NCBI RefSeq assembly: GCF_020966755.1
Contig: NZ_JAJKFT010000002.1
Location: 62,001-126,000 of the forward strand
Direction: 5' to 3'
From: Blastopirellula sediminis
GTDB taxonomy: Bacteria > Planctomycetota > Planctomycetia > Pirellulales > Pirellulaceae
Length of the DNA: 64,000 nt
Shown: positions 45,801 through 54,912 of the stretch, in pieces
How the letters are laid out: every line of letters starts with the position of its first letter
Numbering within the stretch: the stretch's first letter is position 1
Made by a program: the position numbers and the translations under genes
Notes under the pieces: model-generated
Databases searched by the model: none
Told to the model about the DNA's origin: nothing
Seen by the model: only the letters and a program-made list of their open reading frames with translations

Positions 45801-46502
45801 GAAGCGGACGGGATTCCGATCTCGATTAACCAGAACGGCGACGTCATTCGCGCTCCGCGAATCGACACCCAGACGGCGACGACGACCGTCAGCGCTCGAT
45901 CGGGCCAGACGATCGTCTTGGGGGGGCTCATCCAAAAGCGTACCACCGTCGTTTCGCGTCGCGTGCCGATCTTGGGGGATATTCCGCTGCTGGGAACGTT
46001 GTTCCGCTACGACAGCTTTGACGGCGATCGTAGCGAACTGATGATCATCCTGACGCCGACGGTCGTCGACTCGGATCAGGACGTGGAACGCGTTCGCGAA
46101 CAAGAGATGGGTCGGATGAGCTGGTGCCTGGCCGACGTCGCAGACATATACGGCGCCGAAGCTTTGTATGGCGTCGACCACTCGATTCCGGAAGGGGATG
46201 TCATGGAAATCCATCCGGACTCGAATCCCACCGGCGAAGCTCCCTTGAATACGCCGAGGATGCCCGGGGCGGAGATGATTCCGTCGCCGATGATGCAGCC
46301 GACCGGCTCGGGGGTGATGATCCCGCCGAACATGCAACCGGCGGTCTACAACAATTCGGTCGATCCGACGGCCGCGCCGCCGCAGTTGACGCCAGCGTCG
46401 TTGCAGCCGGCCAATGAGTTCGGAGTGGCGCCCGCCGCCTATAACGGCGCGGCGTATCCGCAAGGACCGCAGATGATTCGCTTACCTGCGACCGGCAGAT
46501 AG
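42864..46502 (+). CDS. gspD: Type II secretion secretin GspD
   Basis: A 1212-residue outer-membrane channel protein from ATG 42864, which gives a signal peptide (LPLVVALLIATWVSCAANPA); a GTG at 42786 would add 26 residues before it. The N-terminal part has several N-domain repeats (IKVFTIVNGDATQLATMLET; LVVRLKNSNAELVAASLTDL; FQLKYISSADAQTRVTEFYA). The secretin domain occupies about 780-1100, with PPMVSIQVLIADVQLGKIEE, LEVLARPHVMTMDNQPAFIQ, VGQRVPYIT and the signature VPILGDIPLLGTLFRYD. An acidic/Ala-rich insertion (about 288-330) and a Pro-rich C-terminal tail enlarge it beyond the usual 650-750 residues. It follows gspM after a terminator and is followed by a lipoprotein gene. Confidence 0.93.
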   Translation: MLHCISGQRLPLVVALLIATWVSCAANPANAQVPATASSREIRSYSVEPERLGNLLEVFRQLYAQEQGATFTADASGGMLVVAATPEVQTQVETFLKRSGYLREPGAKPAAVRMATPAVTKAPQQVTRSLGNGQVEVEVKLNQADWRQLETRTAQLLGERPPVATTAEGAIATLTLPTNGDKKIAMQIYRKDNVVVLRGDEAGVKAWSQVVGAIDAPARNDQYRTDLVSLRNAKREDVAEALAPLTETEAATTKKEIFEALKKVAGKQQLRWSGDMAAMIFQPGDQQNADAADDAQPAADAQPADQPMEPVVGEEVTLGPDDDAGLIGPVQIEFLEGLDVIVVKGHRRDVERITRIINDIERLSAETQPVIEVRELLHANSEAVAATIQQLYEDLLQTRYGQVSITPLGRPNAILLIGRQQSVDGILELIAKLDQPTTPDRLLKVFQLKYISSADAQTRVTEFYADPVNLNPRVRSTADYRSNALIVQASPRDMAEVEYLIRQIDVPAAESTLELKVFELRNSLAEDLAAVLQSAISGTPAAGTGNQQQGNATAAQVRAAMLSFMTLDSRDGQLLKSGILTEAQITADTRSNALVVRAPRESMDLIGALIQRLDSQPSAESQIKVFTIVNGDATQLATMLETLFGVGTQANNQTQLPVNVGAGGEGSLIPIRFSVDARTNSIIASGSAAELAIVEAILLRLDQDDVQQRQMLVVRLKNSNAELVAASLTDLLQTESQLQQIDPTLTSSFQQVAREVIVVPETFSNSLIITATPRYFKEIVKIVEELDARPPMVSIQVLIADVQLGKIEELGFEFGLQDSLLFDRSTVSNGNFSPGFDFNNPTVGLGNAATTASLLTANQVGSQGISDLGLSRTNSGLGYGGFVFSAASESVNVLIRALQQDQRLEVLARPHVMTMDNQPAFIQVGQRVPYITDTQVTNQGTVNSITLENTGVILNVIPRISPDGMVVMYVQAERSEVGNEADGIPISINQNGDVIRAPRIDTQTATTTVSARSGQTIVLGGLIQKRTTVVSRRVPILGDIPLLGTLFRYDSFDGDRSELMIILTPTVVDSDQDVERVREQEMGRMSWCLADVADIYGAEALYGVDHSIPEGDVMEIHPDSNPTGEAPLNTPRMPGAEMIPSPMMQPTGSGVMIPPNMQPAVYNNSVDPTAAPPQLTPASLQPANEFGVAPAAYNGAAYPQGPQMIRLPATGR

Positions 46503-46559
46503 TTTGTTCGCGACGTAGAATCCACGTAGAAACAACGACTAAGACGGAAAGGGACAAGG

Positions 46560-47735
46560 ATGTTCCAGGCTTCAACACGCGGCGCGATCATTGGGTTTTT
46601 GATTCTGGCGATTGGCGTTGGGTGCAATACGATTACCCGTAAGGCCCCGCGCATGCCTTGGCAGGACAAAGAGGAAGACGAGTACGGCGAACCGGCGAAG
46701 CTGGTCGCCATTTGGAAGGACCAGGTGATGGTCCCCTCAGGTGGACGCGCCACACGCGGTTTCGGCGGTCGCGTTTATTTTTACGACGCCACGAACAAGC
46801 CGGTACGCGTACGCGGCACATTGACCGTTTACGCCTTCGATGACGACGCCAACGAAAGCCGTCGTAGCGGCAAACCGGATCGCAAGTACGTCTTCGAAGA
46901 ATGCGATCTGCAGAATCACTACAGCGCGTCGAAGATCGGGCACTCTTACAGCTTCTGGATTCCGTGGGATGCGGTTGGCGGCGAGCAGCGCTGCATTACG
47001 TTGGCGCCATTCTTCCAAGCCAAGGAAGGCGCGCTCGTCTCCGGCGAACAAAGCCGAACGATGTTGCTTGGTCATGTGCGGCCGGAAGAAACGTTGCCGC
47101 CGGCTGAACAGGTTCCCCAGGGGCCGGTGGTGATCAACTACGACACGCAGCCGGTTTCGTACATGCCGCAGATGCAGCAGCCGACGCAACAAATGGCCCC
47201 GCAGCCGACGCTGAATCGCGAACACCTACGTACGACGACGATTCCGGTCCCGTCAACGTTGGAGCAACGTTTGATGTTGCAGAATGACAGCGGCATCCTC
47301 CGCAATCAAGTTCCCCAACAGAATTCGCCGGCGGCGTCTCCAAATCAGACGCCGGGACGTTATCAGCCGAGGACCTTCTATCAACAAGGCGCCTCGCAAT
47401 ACGTTGATCCGCAGCAGCAACAACAGCAACCGCGAACGGCGAATGTGCAGACGTACCAGTCGTGGCAACGAGAAGGGGCCGGCGGCATGCACGCCGGCGT
47501 GAACATCCGGAACTATCGCCCGGACTTCCACAACTCGGCCCAATTCAGCGAATATCTGGCGACCGGGCGTCGGCCTACTGCGGAAGCGGCTGTGGAGCAA
47601 CCTGGAGGTCATTCTTTACCTCCACAACCCCTGGCTCCATCTTCACAAACCGTTCCGCCACAGTTTTCAGGTCCTCAGATTCAACCGTACCAGTCAACGT
47701 GGCCACAGAACCCTCCATCGCAACCGATACGTTAG
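46560..47735 (+). CDS. Lipoprotein of unknown function downstream of the secretin
   Basis: A 391-residue protein with a lipoprotein signal (GFLILAIGVGC, lipobox Cys22). The middle 150 residues are beta-rich (AKLVAIWKDQVMVPSGGRAT; RGFGGRVYFYDATNKPVRVR; HSYSFWIPWDAVGGEQRCIT; ITLAPFFQAKEGALVSGEQS), and the C-terminal 200 are Gln/Pro-rich and probably disordered. Its position after gspD, 57 bases on, suggests a pilotin-like or accessory role, but no pilotin family match is evident. The 3' end overlaps the convergent BON-domain gene by 161 bases. The low-complexity tail leaves room for a shorter functional product. Confidence 0.78.
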   Translation: MFQASTRGAIIGFLILAIGVGCNTITRKAPRMPWQDKEEDEYGEPAKLVAIWKDQVMVPSGGRATRGFGGRVYFYDATNKPVRVRGTLTVYAFDDDANESRRSGKPDRKYVFEECDLQNHYSASKIGHSYSFWIPWDAVGGEQRCITLAPFFQAKEGALVSGEQSRTMLLGHVRPEETLPPAEQVPQGPVVINYDTQPVSYMPQMQQPTQQMAPQPTLNREHLRTTTIPVPSTLEQRLMLQNDSGILRNQVPQQNSPAASPNQTPGRYQPRTFYQQGASQYVDPQQQQQQPRTANVQTYQSWQREGAGGMHAGVNIRNYRPDFHNSAQFSEYLATGRRPTAEAAVEQPGGHSLPPQPLAPSSQTVPPQFSGPQIQPYQSTWPQNPPSQPIR

Positions 47736-48276
47736 GCCAAGGAAGAGAGCGACGGAGCGAACGGCCGACGACGGCGGAATTGATGGTCGGGTGATTGAAC
47801 TTCACGACCATCTTGGTGGGGATTTGCTTCTGTTCGGAGGAGTTCCCCATGTTCTGGCCAAATCCCTGGTTGCCGAACATAGCGCTCATGCCGCGGGCGA
47901 ACTGGCTCATCGCCGAGTTGCGGTTGCTGGATGACGTCGAACCGGTCGCTGACGAGCCGAACGGGTTGATCGCGTTGTTTTGCTGCATCTGCTGAGCGGC
48001 GGAGTTGATCTGCCCGGTACCGGAACTGCCCGTACCGGTCGAACTGCCGCTGGCGCTCGTTCCGCTCGAACTCGAGGAGCCGCTGGTCAGCGACTGGGGA
48101 GTGACCTGCGTCGCGTTAGAAAACGCCGAGGCCGACGGCGTAATCGAGTTGCCGATATTGCTGTTGCTGTTCCCGAAATTGCTCTGCGCTTGCGACAGCG
48201 TTTGGCCATGAACCAGACCGGCCAGCGACAGCACAGCGGCAGTCGGAAGCGCAGCCGTCAAAATATTCCACCGCAT
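47575..48276 (-). CDS. Secreted BON-domain protein
   Basis: A 233-residue protein from ATG 48276, chosen for its signal peptide (LTAALPTAAVLSLAGLVHG) and a GGAG upstream; a longer frame to 48348 exists. A Ser/Gly/Thr-rich low-complexity stretch (SSSSGTSASGSSTGTGSSGT) is followed by a C-terminal BON domain: INSAVVGRSLRRSLPWPNVS, VAMEGSVATLTGTVESEDLK and VAERFVKMEPGVVEVKNDLQ. BON domains bind membranes or other proteins. The 3' end overlaps the convergent lipoprotein gene by 161 bases, and the conserved BON part lies in that overlap, so this gene is real. Confidence 0.82.
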   Translation of the reverse strand: MRWNILTAALPTAAVLSLAGLVHGQTLSQAQSNFGNSNSNIGNSITPSASAFSNATQVTPQSLTSGSSSSSGTSASGSSTGTGSSGTGQINSAAQQMQQNNAINPFGSSATGSTSSSNRNSAMSQFARGMSAMFGNQGFGQNMGNSSEQKQIPTKMVVKFNHPTINSAVVGRSLRRSLPWPNVSVAMEGSVATLTGTVESEDLKTVAERFVKMEPGVVEVKNDLQVAPQPLPQ

Positions 48277-48612
48277 TTCGGCAAACTCCAAAAGATGAAC
48301 CGCGCAGCACATCGCTATCATTGTCGCGAAAACCGGCCTGCCTGACAATGTTTTTCCGCGCCCGAAGGGGCTGGAATCGGCGGCGGACCGGGGCGTTTTC
48401 TGATCATCGACCAGCTAGCCCCCGTCGGTCACGGCATTTCGCTGGCGCCGAAATCTCCTTTGCGACCCCCAAAACCGGCGCCGTCCGGAGATTCTCGCAT
48501 CAGTAACCTTCGAAACTTTTCCACAACCCGCGAAGTAATTGCTTACGTAACCCAAAAGAAGTGGTCCGGTTTCGGCCATTATCCTCCATTATTCGCAAGA
48601 AGGCGTTCTGAC

Positions 48613-50421
48613 ATGCGTCCTATTCTCGCTACCTCGCTCGTGCTCGCCGGCTGGTTTTTTGCCGGTGCAGCGTCGCTTCAGGCGGCTCGTCCCGCCGCAT
48701 CCGACATTTTGCCTGACAATACGGTCATTTACGCTCGGCTGACCAATGTCAACGAGGTCAAAGAGAAGTTCGGCCAGACCTCGATCGGCAAGATGATGAA
48801 CGACCCCCAGATGCAGCCGTTCGTCGCCGGCGTCTGGCTGGCGATCAACGATTCGGTCGCTCAGGTCGAAGATCAGGTCGGAATCAGCCTGGACGAGGTC
48901 CTCTCGATCCCCCAAGGGGAAATCGCCTTTTCCCTGGTGCCGCAGGAAAGCGGACCGCTGGCCTTTGTGATGTTTATCGACCTGGGGGACAACCCGGCGA
49001 CTGCTCGCAAGGCGATGGAGACTCTGGAGGAACTCGCAACCGGCGACGGAGCGACCCTCGAATCGGAGACCTACAAAGAAACGAAGCTGAACATCATCAA
49101 CGGACGCCGCGGACCGCTGGTTTACTGCGAACAAGATGAGACGCTCCTGTTGTCGAACCGGACCGAGGCGCTGGAAGATGTGATCGAGAACTGGGATGGC
49201 CTCCGTGAGAATCCGCTCTCGCAAAGCCAAAAGTTCGTCACCATCATGTCGAACTCGCGGGGGACGAAAGACGAGCCGCCGCAATTGTTCTGGTACGCCG
49301 ATCCGATCGAAGCGGTCCGAGAGATCTCGGCCGGCGGCGCCGGGTCAGGCTACTTGCTCGCCTTTTTGCCGGTGCTGGGACTCGACGGCGTGAAGGCGGT
49401 CGGCGGCAGCCACATCATGGCGACCGAAGACTTCGACGCGATCTCACATCTGCATGTGATGCTCGAACGTCCGCGAACCGGCGTGCTGGCGATGATCGCG
49501 CCGCAGAATGCCGAGACGAAGCCGGAGATGTGGGTTCCGGCCGACGTCACCACTTACATGACCGTCAACTGGGACGTGGAGAAGACGTACAACGCCCTCG
49601 AAACGCTCTATGACAGCATCCGCGGCGAAGGGAAACTGGCCGAAGATATCGATCGCCGGATCAATAACCGGCTGAAGATCGACTTCAAAGCCGACATCAT
49701 CGACAACCTGGATGGTCGCTTCACCCTGGTGCAGTGGTACGAGCCCCCGGCTCGCATCAACAGCCAAGGAACGCTGTTGGCGGCGAAAGTTCGCGACGCG
49801 GGCGCGGCTCGCCAGACGATGGAAACGATCGTCACCAACTTCTTTGAAGGGGATCTGGGGCTGACGATCGAACGTCACGAAATCGGCACGGCGACCTACT
49901 GGACCTTCATTCCGCCCGATCGTCCGCTGCCGGATGACATGGACGAAGTCCGTCGCCGCCGCATCGAGCGAGCTCGGCGGATGCGTCCGGAGCCGACCTT
50001 CGGCGTCATGGGCGAGTATATCTTCGTCGCCGATCGCCCCGGCCTGATCGAACAGGCGATCCGCACGCAAGCGACCGGCGATCGCCGTTTGTCCGACGAT
50101 TTGAGCTACAAGCTGATGCTAAGCAAGCTGCAGCGTCAGGCAGGCGAACGCTCGATCAGCGCGATCAGCTTCTACAAGCCGGAACAGACGCTGCGGATGT
50201 GGTACGAACTGGCCGAAGCCGATTCGACCAAGGAGTTTCTCGGCAGTCGCGCCGAAGAGAACCAGTTCCTTGGGAACTTGAAAGCGCAAATGGAAGCGAA
50301 TCCGCTCCCGCCGTTTTCGGTCATCTCGAAGTACATGGCGCCGAGCGGCGGCATCTGGATCAACGACGAATCAGGCATCCACTACATCGCCTTCCAGCTC
50401 AAGCGTGAGGAAGGCCTGTAA
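48613..50421 (+). CDS. Secreted DUF3352-like protein
   Basis: A 602-residue protein from ATG 48613 with signal peptide (PILATSLVLAGWFFAGAASL). It has the repeated ferredoxin-like pattern seen in DUF3352-type proteins: ILPDNTVIYARLTNVNEVKE, FSLVPQESGPLAFVMFIDLG, LLSNRTEALEDVIENWDG, ATYWTFIPPDRPLPDDMD and YIFVADRPGLIEQAIRTQ. The function of this family is not known. It lies downstream of the secretion genes and divergent from the BON-domain gene, so it could be a secreted or periplasmic partner, but no motif proves it. A frame extension to 48460 adds an improbable leader. Confidence 0.8.
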   Translation: MRPILATSLVLAGWFFAGAASLQAARPAASDILPDNTVIYARLTNVNEVKEKFGQTSIGKMMNDPQMQPFVAGVWLAINDSVAQVEDQVGISLDEVLSIPQGEIAFSLVPQESGPLAFVMFIDLGDNPATARKAMETLEELATGDGATLESETYKETKLNIINGRRGPLVYCEQDETLLLSNRTEALEDVIENWDGLRENPLSQSQKFVTIMSNSRGTKDEPPQLFWYADPIEAVREISAGGAGSGYLLAFLPVLGLDGVKAVGGSHIMATEDFDAISHLHVMLERPRTGVLAMIAPQNAETKPEMWVPADVTTYMTVNWDVEKTYNALETLYDSIRGEGKLAEDIDRRINNRLKIDFKADIIDNLDGRFTLVQWYEPPARINSQGTLLAAKVRDAGAARQTMETIVTNFFEGDLGLTIERHEIGTATYWTFIPPDRPLPDDMDEVRRRRIERARRMRPEPTFGVMGEYIFVADRPGLIEQAIRTQATGDRRLSDDLSYKLMLSKLQRQAGERSISAISFYKPEQTLRMWYELAEADSTKEFLGSRAEENQFLGNLKAQMEANPLPPFSVISKYMAPSGGIWINDESGIHYIAFQLKREEGL

Positions 50422-50428
50422 CGGATCG

Positions 50429-51550
50429 CTACTTTTTGTCGATCGGCAATCGCCGGATCGCGCCGGGAACGACCGTTTGATGGGTCTCGGTGCTATGGAT
50501 CGCGGCGAAGCAGAGCGACAGACTGAACAGATTGTCGGCGGCCGAGTGACTCGGCCGCCGATTTTCTTCAATCGCACAGAGCAGTTCCCCCATCGACCCA
50601 TGAAAGCCGTCGGGGAACCAGCTGCCGACCAGATCGGGCTGACTGACGCCGTCCGCCGTGTAGAGCGTCAGCTGTTGCTCTTTTTCGTTCGGCCCGATGC
50701 TGTAAACGCTTCCCTGGTCGCCGGCGATATAGGTGCGATCCTGACGGCCGTAAATCGTTGCGGCGTCGAAGGAGAGGGACGCCTGGGCGTGCTCAAATTC
50801 GAACGCCACTTGGGCGCCGAGCGGCGGCATCATCGTCTGCGTCTTGGTTCGGGTGGTCGAAGCGAAGACCCGCAGCGGCGTTTGATTGCGGAGGAGGCAA
50901 TGGATCATGTCGAACCAGTGGATCGCGTAGTCGTAGAGGATCAAATGCTTGATCTCGGCGAACGGAGTCCCCTCGGTCCAGCGATGGTCCCATTCGATCG
51001 ACATGTGAACGCCGTTGACGTCACCCAGCAGCCCACGACGAACCGCTTCGCGGGCATAACTGAAATGGGGCGCCCAGCGTCCGTTTTGATTGACCGCCAA
51101 CTTGCGATCGCAGCTCTCCGACAGCGCGACCAGGCGTTCGCCGACGTCGAGATCGAGCACGAACGGCTTTTGACTCAGCACATGCTTGCCGGCCAAGAGG
51201 GCCGCTTCGATCAGCGGAGGGCGGACCGCGGGGTGCGTTGCAATGTCGACCACTTCGACGTCGTCGCGAGCCAGCAGGTCGGCGGCGTTTTGAAAGACGG
51301 CGGCGTCGGGATAGAATTCAGCGCGGCGCCGCTCCGCATTTTCGAGATTCACATCGCAGAATGCGACAACACGATAGCCGGCCGCTTTGTAGGCGGTCAG
51401 GTGGTCCTTGGTGATTCCGCCGCAGCCAATCAGGCCAATTCCCGGATGGTAGCTTTGCGGGTCTTGGGGGCGATACGGGAGGTCAGGCGCGGGTACGAGA
51501 TCTTGTGAGCCAGACGGGGGGACGGTTTTTCTCGTTTTTTCCGGAGTCAC
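50429..51550 (-). CDS. Gfo/Idh/MocA family NAD(P)-dependent oxidoreductase
   Basis: A 373-residue protein with a Rossmann domain opening after about 35 residues (IGLIGCGGITKDHLTAYKAA, YRVVAFCDVNLENAERRRAE), the conserved LSQKPFVLDL (the EKP motif as QKP), and an alpha/beta C-terminal domain. VNQNGRWAPHFSYAREAVRR and IEWDHRW fit the GFO_IDH_MocA alpha/beta part, and the conserved His region is YAIHWFDMIHCLL. It probably oxidises or reduces a sugar derivative; the substrate is unknown. It starts at GTG 51550; the first 35 residues are low in structure and the real start could be further in. No twin-arginine signal is present. It is divergent from the response regulator gene. Confidence 0.9.
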   Translation of the reverse strand: MTPEKTRKTVPPSGSQDLVPAPDLPYRPQDPQSYHPGIGLIGCGGITKDHLTAYKAAGYRVVAFCDVNLENAERRRAEFYPDAAVFQNAADLLARDDVEVVDIATHPAVRPPLIEAALLAGKHVLSQKPFVLDLDVGERLVALSESCDRKLAVNQNGRWAPHFSYAREAVRRGLLGDVNGVHMSIEWDHRWTEGTPFAEIKHLILYDYAIHWFDMIHCLLRNQTPLRVFASTTRTKTQTMMPPLGAQVAFEFEHAQASLSFDAATIYGRQDRTYIAGDQGSVYSIGPNEKEQQLTLYTADGVSQPDLVGSWFPDGFHGSMGELLCAIEENRRPSHSAADNLFSLSLCFAAIHSTETHQTVVPGAIRRLPIDKK

Positions 51551-51778
51551 GGGGAAGCGGAGCCTCGGGGTGCAAGGGAAAATGTCGTCACAATGGGCGA
51601 TGGTCAGTTCGCATTTTGGGGGCGAATTCGATGTCTATAACAGTAGGCTTCGGTCGCCGGGAAGCAATTCTAGAGAAGCGTGGGGATGTTGCATCTGGGA
51701 CGTAAATCAGGTAGTACTGGAGAATTACGCACCAGCTGCTTGCATCGGCAACCCACCGGACGTAGGGCGATATACCGC

Positions 51779-52168
51779 ATGAGCGAAGACACGACCAAAG
51801 AAACGGACAGGAAGCGAATTCTGTTGGTCGACGATGACGCCGAAATCGTCGAGACCCTCCGTTACGCTCTTGAATCGCGCGGATACGAGACCATCGTCGC
51901 TCGCGACGGAAATCAAGGTCTGGCGCTGGTCGAACGCGAAGATCCCGATCTGGTGATCCTCGACATGATGATGCCGAAGCGGAGCGGATTCCTGGTGCTC
52001 GAGAAGCTGCGCCAAACGCGTCCTGTCCCAATTCGGGTCATTATGGTGACCGCTAACGAGGGGAGCCGGCACAAGGCCTACGCCGAAATGCTGGGGGTCG
52101 ACGACTACATCCGCAAGCCGTTCCCGATGGACCGGCTGCTCGAAAGCGTCGAAAGACTGCTGAAATAG
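51779..52168 (+). CDS. Single-domain response regulator
   Basis: A 129-residue CheY-like protein from ATG 51779 with only a receiver domain: acidic pocket VDDDAE, phosphoacceptor Asp62 in VILDMMMPKRSG, switch Thr in VIMVTANEG and Lys in YIRKPFPMD. No output domain is present, so it must act through protein contacts. It ends at a terminator 3 bases after the stop. It sits 620 bases before the PrkA operon and could relate to it, but nothing in the sequence shows that. Confidence 0.9.
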   Translation: MSEDTTKETDRKRILLVDDDAEIVETLRYALESRGYETIVARDGNQGLALVEREDPDLVILDMMMPKRSGFLVLEKLRQTRPVPIRVIMVTANEGSRHKAYAEMLGVDDYIRKPFPMDRLLESVERLLK

Positions 52169-52171
52169 GCT

Positions 52172-52200
52172 CGCAGGAAGTCCTTATTCCTGCGTATTTT
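52172..52200 (+). terminator. Intrinsic terminator after the response regulator
   Basis: Perfect 8-bp stem CGCAGGAA / TTCCTGCG (52172-52179 with 52187-52194), 7-base loop, then TATTTT. Confidence 0.82.
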
Positions 52201-52789
52201 CGCGCCGATCTGGCAATCTACGCCGAGCTGGAAACAGTCTCACGCGAAAACTCCTGCTCATTTCTTGAGATTTTAAAAAATTTGCAGGGGTGGTTTTCGA
52301 TTCTTGAAATGTACGAAAACCATTGTGATTCAACGGCTTTCCAATTCGTTCCATTTTTCACAATGCGGCCGGTCGACGCAAACCGCAAAAACTTTCTATT
52401 GCTACGTATCGGGAGTCGACCGATACTTGCAAGTGAGGGTTAAACGTTATCAGGCTCGTGGTGGTAAATGCGCCTGCATAACGAGGTTTTCGTTCCTCGA
52501 TTAACCTTCGCTTCTTTCGTCGCGATCTTTTTAAATCTCTGCGCGCCGTGTGGTTCATGCTCTCCATTGGGAACGTGCATGCGCGTGCGCAGAAGGAAAA
52601 GGTCGTAGCGGGAAAGCGAGCGGGTCGTGGTACGACCGCCTCCCTGGTTCATCGCATTAGACGTAGGCGCAAGTCGACGTCGCATCAAAAATTCTCCGCC
52701 CCAGTCGGCTCATGCGCCGATCGACGCATTTTTCGTTTCGGCGAAAGTAAGCAGCTTGGCTGCCGTGGGAGAAGGAGGGTGATATTCGG
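52201..52789 (+). promoter_or_regulatory. Long leader region of the prkA operon
   Basis: Nearly 590 bases without a convincing gene before prkA. The first half is AT-rich (about 52250-52400, with TTTTAAAAAATTT), unlike the rest of the window, and is the likely promoter zone. A strong ribosome binding site (GAAGGAGGG, ending about 10 bases before the prkA ATG) closes it. No known riboswitch was recognised. Confidence 0.45.
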
Positions 52790-54832
52790 ATGGCGAAGGG
52801 CTCAGACATCGTCGCTCTGCTTACCGAGCGACAGAATCTAGAACAGTTCCGCAAAAAGAACTGGCAGGGAAGCTTTCTGGAATACCTCGACCTGGTCGCG
52901 GAAAACCCGCTGATCGTCCGCAACGCGTTCCAACGCTGCTACGACATGATCATGGGTTATGGCGTCGAACAGTACGAGGAGTCACGGGAACTCCGCACGC
53001 ATTACAAGTTCTTTGATGATCCGGTCGACGGCGGTCGCGACGCGATCTTCGGCCTGCGAGACGCGCAGATCCAATTGGTCAACGCACTGAAGAGTGCGGC
53101 CAACGGCTACGGCATCGAAAAACGCGTTCTCTTGTTGCACGGACCAGTCGGCAGCAGCAAAAGCACGATGGCGCGGCTTCTGAAGAAAGGGCTCGAACGC
53201 TACTCGGCGCAAGACGATGGCGCCCTTTATTCGCTCGGCTGGGTCGTGCCTGGGGACGACAACGTTCATTGGTGCCCAATGAACGAAGAGCCGCTTCACC
53301 TGATTCCTGACGCTCATCGAGCGGAAGTCGCGGCGCGTTTTAACACGGACGCGCCGCACCTCCGCTACCCGGTCAAGATCACGGGCGACTTGTGCCCGTT
53401 CTGCCGCTTCATGTTCAACGAAGCGCTCCACCAGAAAGGTGGCGACTGGGGAAGCGTCGTTAAAGACGTCCGGGTACGCCGGATCTTGCTCAGTGAGCAG
53501 GACCGGGTCGGCATCGGCACCTTCCAGCCGAAGGACGAAAAGAACCAGGACTCGACCGAACTGACCGGCGACATCAACTATCGCAAGATCGCTGAGTACG
53601 GTACCGACAGCGATCCCCGGGCCTTCAACTTTGACGGTGAATTCAACGTCGCCAACCGCGGCATCGTGGAGTTTATCGAAGTCTTGAAGCTCGATGTGGC
53701 GTTCCTGTACGACCTGCTCGGCGCGAGCCAGGAACATAAGGTCAAGCCGAAGAAATTCGCCCAGACCGACATCGACGAAGTGATTCTCGGTCATACGAAC
53801 GAGCCGGAATATCGCCGCTTGCAGAATAACGAGTTCATGGAAGCGCTCCGCGATCGTACGGTCAAGATCGACGTTCCGTACGTCACGCGATTGTCGGACG
53901 AGATCAAGATCTACGAGAAGGACTACAACAGCGAACGAGTCAAAGGGAAGCATATCGCACCGCACACCATTGAGATGGCGGCAATGTGGGCGATTTTGAC
54001 TCGGCTGGAAGAGCCGAAAAACGCCAACTTGACGCTCATGCAAAAGCTGAAGCTGTATGACGGCAAGACTTTGCCAGGCTTCACCGAAGAGAACGTCAAA
54101 GAGCTGAAGACCCAGACGAAGCGGGAAGGGATGCTTGGCATTTCGCCACGGTACGTCCAGGACAAGATCTCCAACGCCTTGGTGGCTCATCCTGACGCCA
54201 CTTCGATTAACCCGTTCATGGTGCTCAACGAACTCGAGACAGGGCTGAAGAATCACTCCCTGATTACGAGCGAAGAGCAGCGTGACCACTATCGCGAACT
54301 GTTAGAAGTGGTGAAGGAAGAGTACGAGAACATCGTGAAGAACGAAGTTCAGCGTGCCATCGCCGCCGACGAAGACGCGATGCAGCGTTTGTGCGCCAAT
54401 TACATTGACAACGTCAAGGCGTACACGCAGCGGGAAAAGGTCAAGAACAAGTTTACCGGTCAATACGAAGAGCCTGACGAACGCTTGATGCGGTCGATCG
54501 AAGAAAAGATCGACATTCCGGATAGTCGCAAAGACGACTTCCGCCGCGAAATCATGAACTACATCGGCGCTCTCTCGATCGACGGCAAGAAGTTCGACTA
54601 CAAAACCAACGAACGCTTGTACAAAGCGTTGCAATTGAAACTGTTCGAGGATCAGAAGGACTCGATCAAACTCACTAGTCTCGTCTCGAACGTGATCGAC
54701 CAAGATACGCAAGAGAAGATTGACGTGGTGAAAGGTCGGCTGATTCGCGATTACGGCTACGACGACGAAAGTGCGACCGACGTGTTGAACTTCGTCGCCA
54801 GCATCTTTGCCCGAGGAGACGTCAAGAACTAA
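52790..54832 (+). CDS. prkA: PrkA family serine protein kinase
   Basis: A 680-residue cytoplasmic protein of the PrkA/YeaG family: an AAA-type N-terminal part with Walker [15 protein letters not shown] (Gly118, Lys124), a middle region with [20 protein letters not shown] and [20 protein letters not shown], and a C-terminal kinase-like domain. The closely matching [14 protein letters not shown] and [17 protein letters not shown] are family marks. In Bacillus PrkA acts in sporulation and in E. coli YeaG works with YeaH in the stationary phase and nitrogen-starvation response (known). A strong Shine-Dalgarno site precedes it. It heads the operon with DUF444, a small protein, SpoVR and another unknown. 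Confidence 0.95.
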   Translation: MAKGSDIVALLTERQNLEQFRKKNWQGSFLEYLDLVAENPLIVRNAFQRCYDMIMGYGVEQYEESRELRTHYKFFDDPVDGGRDAIFGLRDAQIQLVNALKSAANGYGIEKRVLLLHGPVGSSKSTMARLLKKGLERYSAQDDGALYSLGWVVPGDDNVHWCPMNEEPLHLIPDAHRAEVAARFNTDAPHLRYPVKITGDLCPFCRFMFNEALHQKGGDWGSVVKDVRVRRILLSEQDRVGIGTFQPKDEKNQDSTELTGDINYRKIAEYGTDSDPRAFNFDGEFNVANRGIVEFIEVLKLDVAFLYDLLGASQEHKVKPKKFAQTDIDEVILGHTNEPEYRRLQNNEFMEALRDRTVKIDVPYVTRLSDEIKIYEKDYNSERVKGKHIAPHTIEMAAMWAILTRLEEPKNANLTLMQKLKLYDGKTLPGFTEENVKELKTQTKREGMLGISPRYVQDKISNALVAHPDATSINPFMVLNELETGLKNHSLITSEEQRDHYRELLEVVKEEYENIVKNEVQRAIAADEDAMQRLCANYIDNVKAYTQREKVKNKFTGQYEEPDERLMRSIEEKIDIPDSRKDDFRREIMNYIGALSIDGKKFDYKTNERLYKALQLKLFEDQKDSIKLTSLVSNVIDQDTQEKIDVVKGRLIRDYGYDDESATDVLNFVASIFARGDVKN

Positions 54833-54912
54833 CGTTCTACTGCGGCTGGGTGCGAAAGAATCCGCTTGTTTAGATTCGTCGGCAAGACTGCTGACGAGAA
54901 GGAGCCCTGAAC

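Noticed and set aside
52982-54289. 435-codon minus-strand frame opposite prkA
   Set aside because: Antisense shadow; the plus strand carries a complete PrkA with a strong Shine-Dalgarno site.
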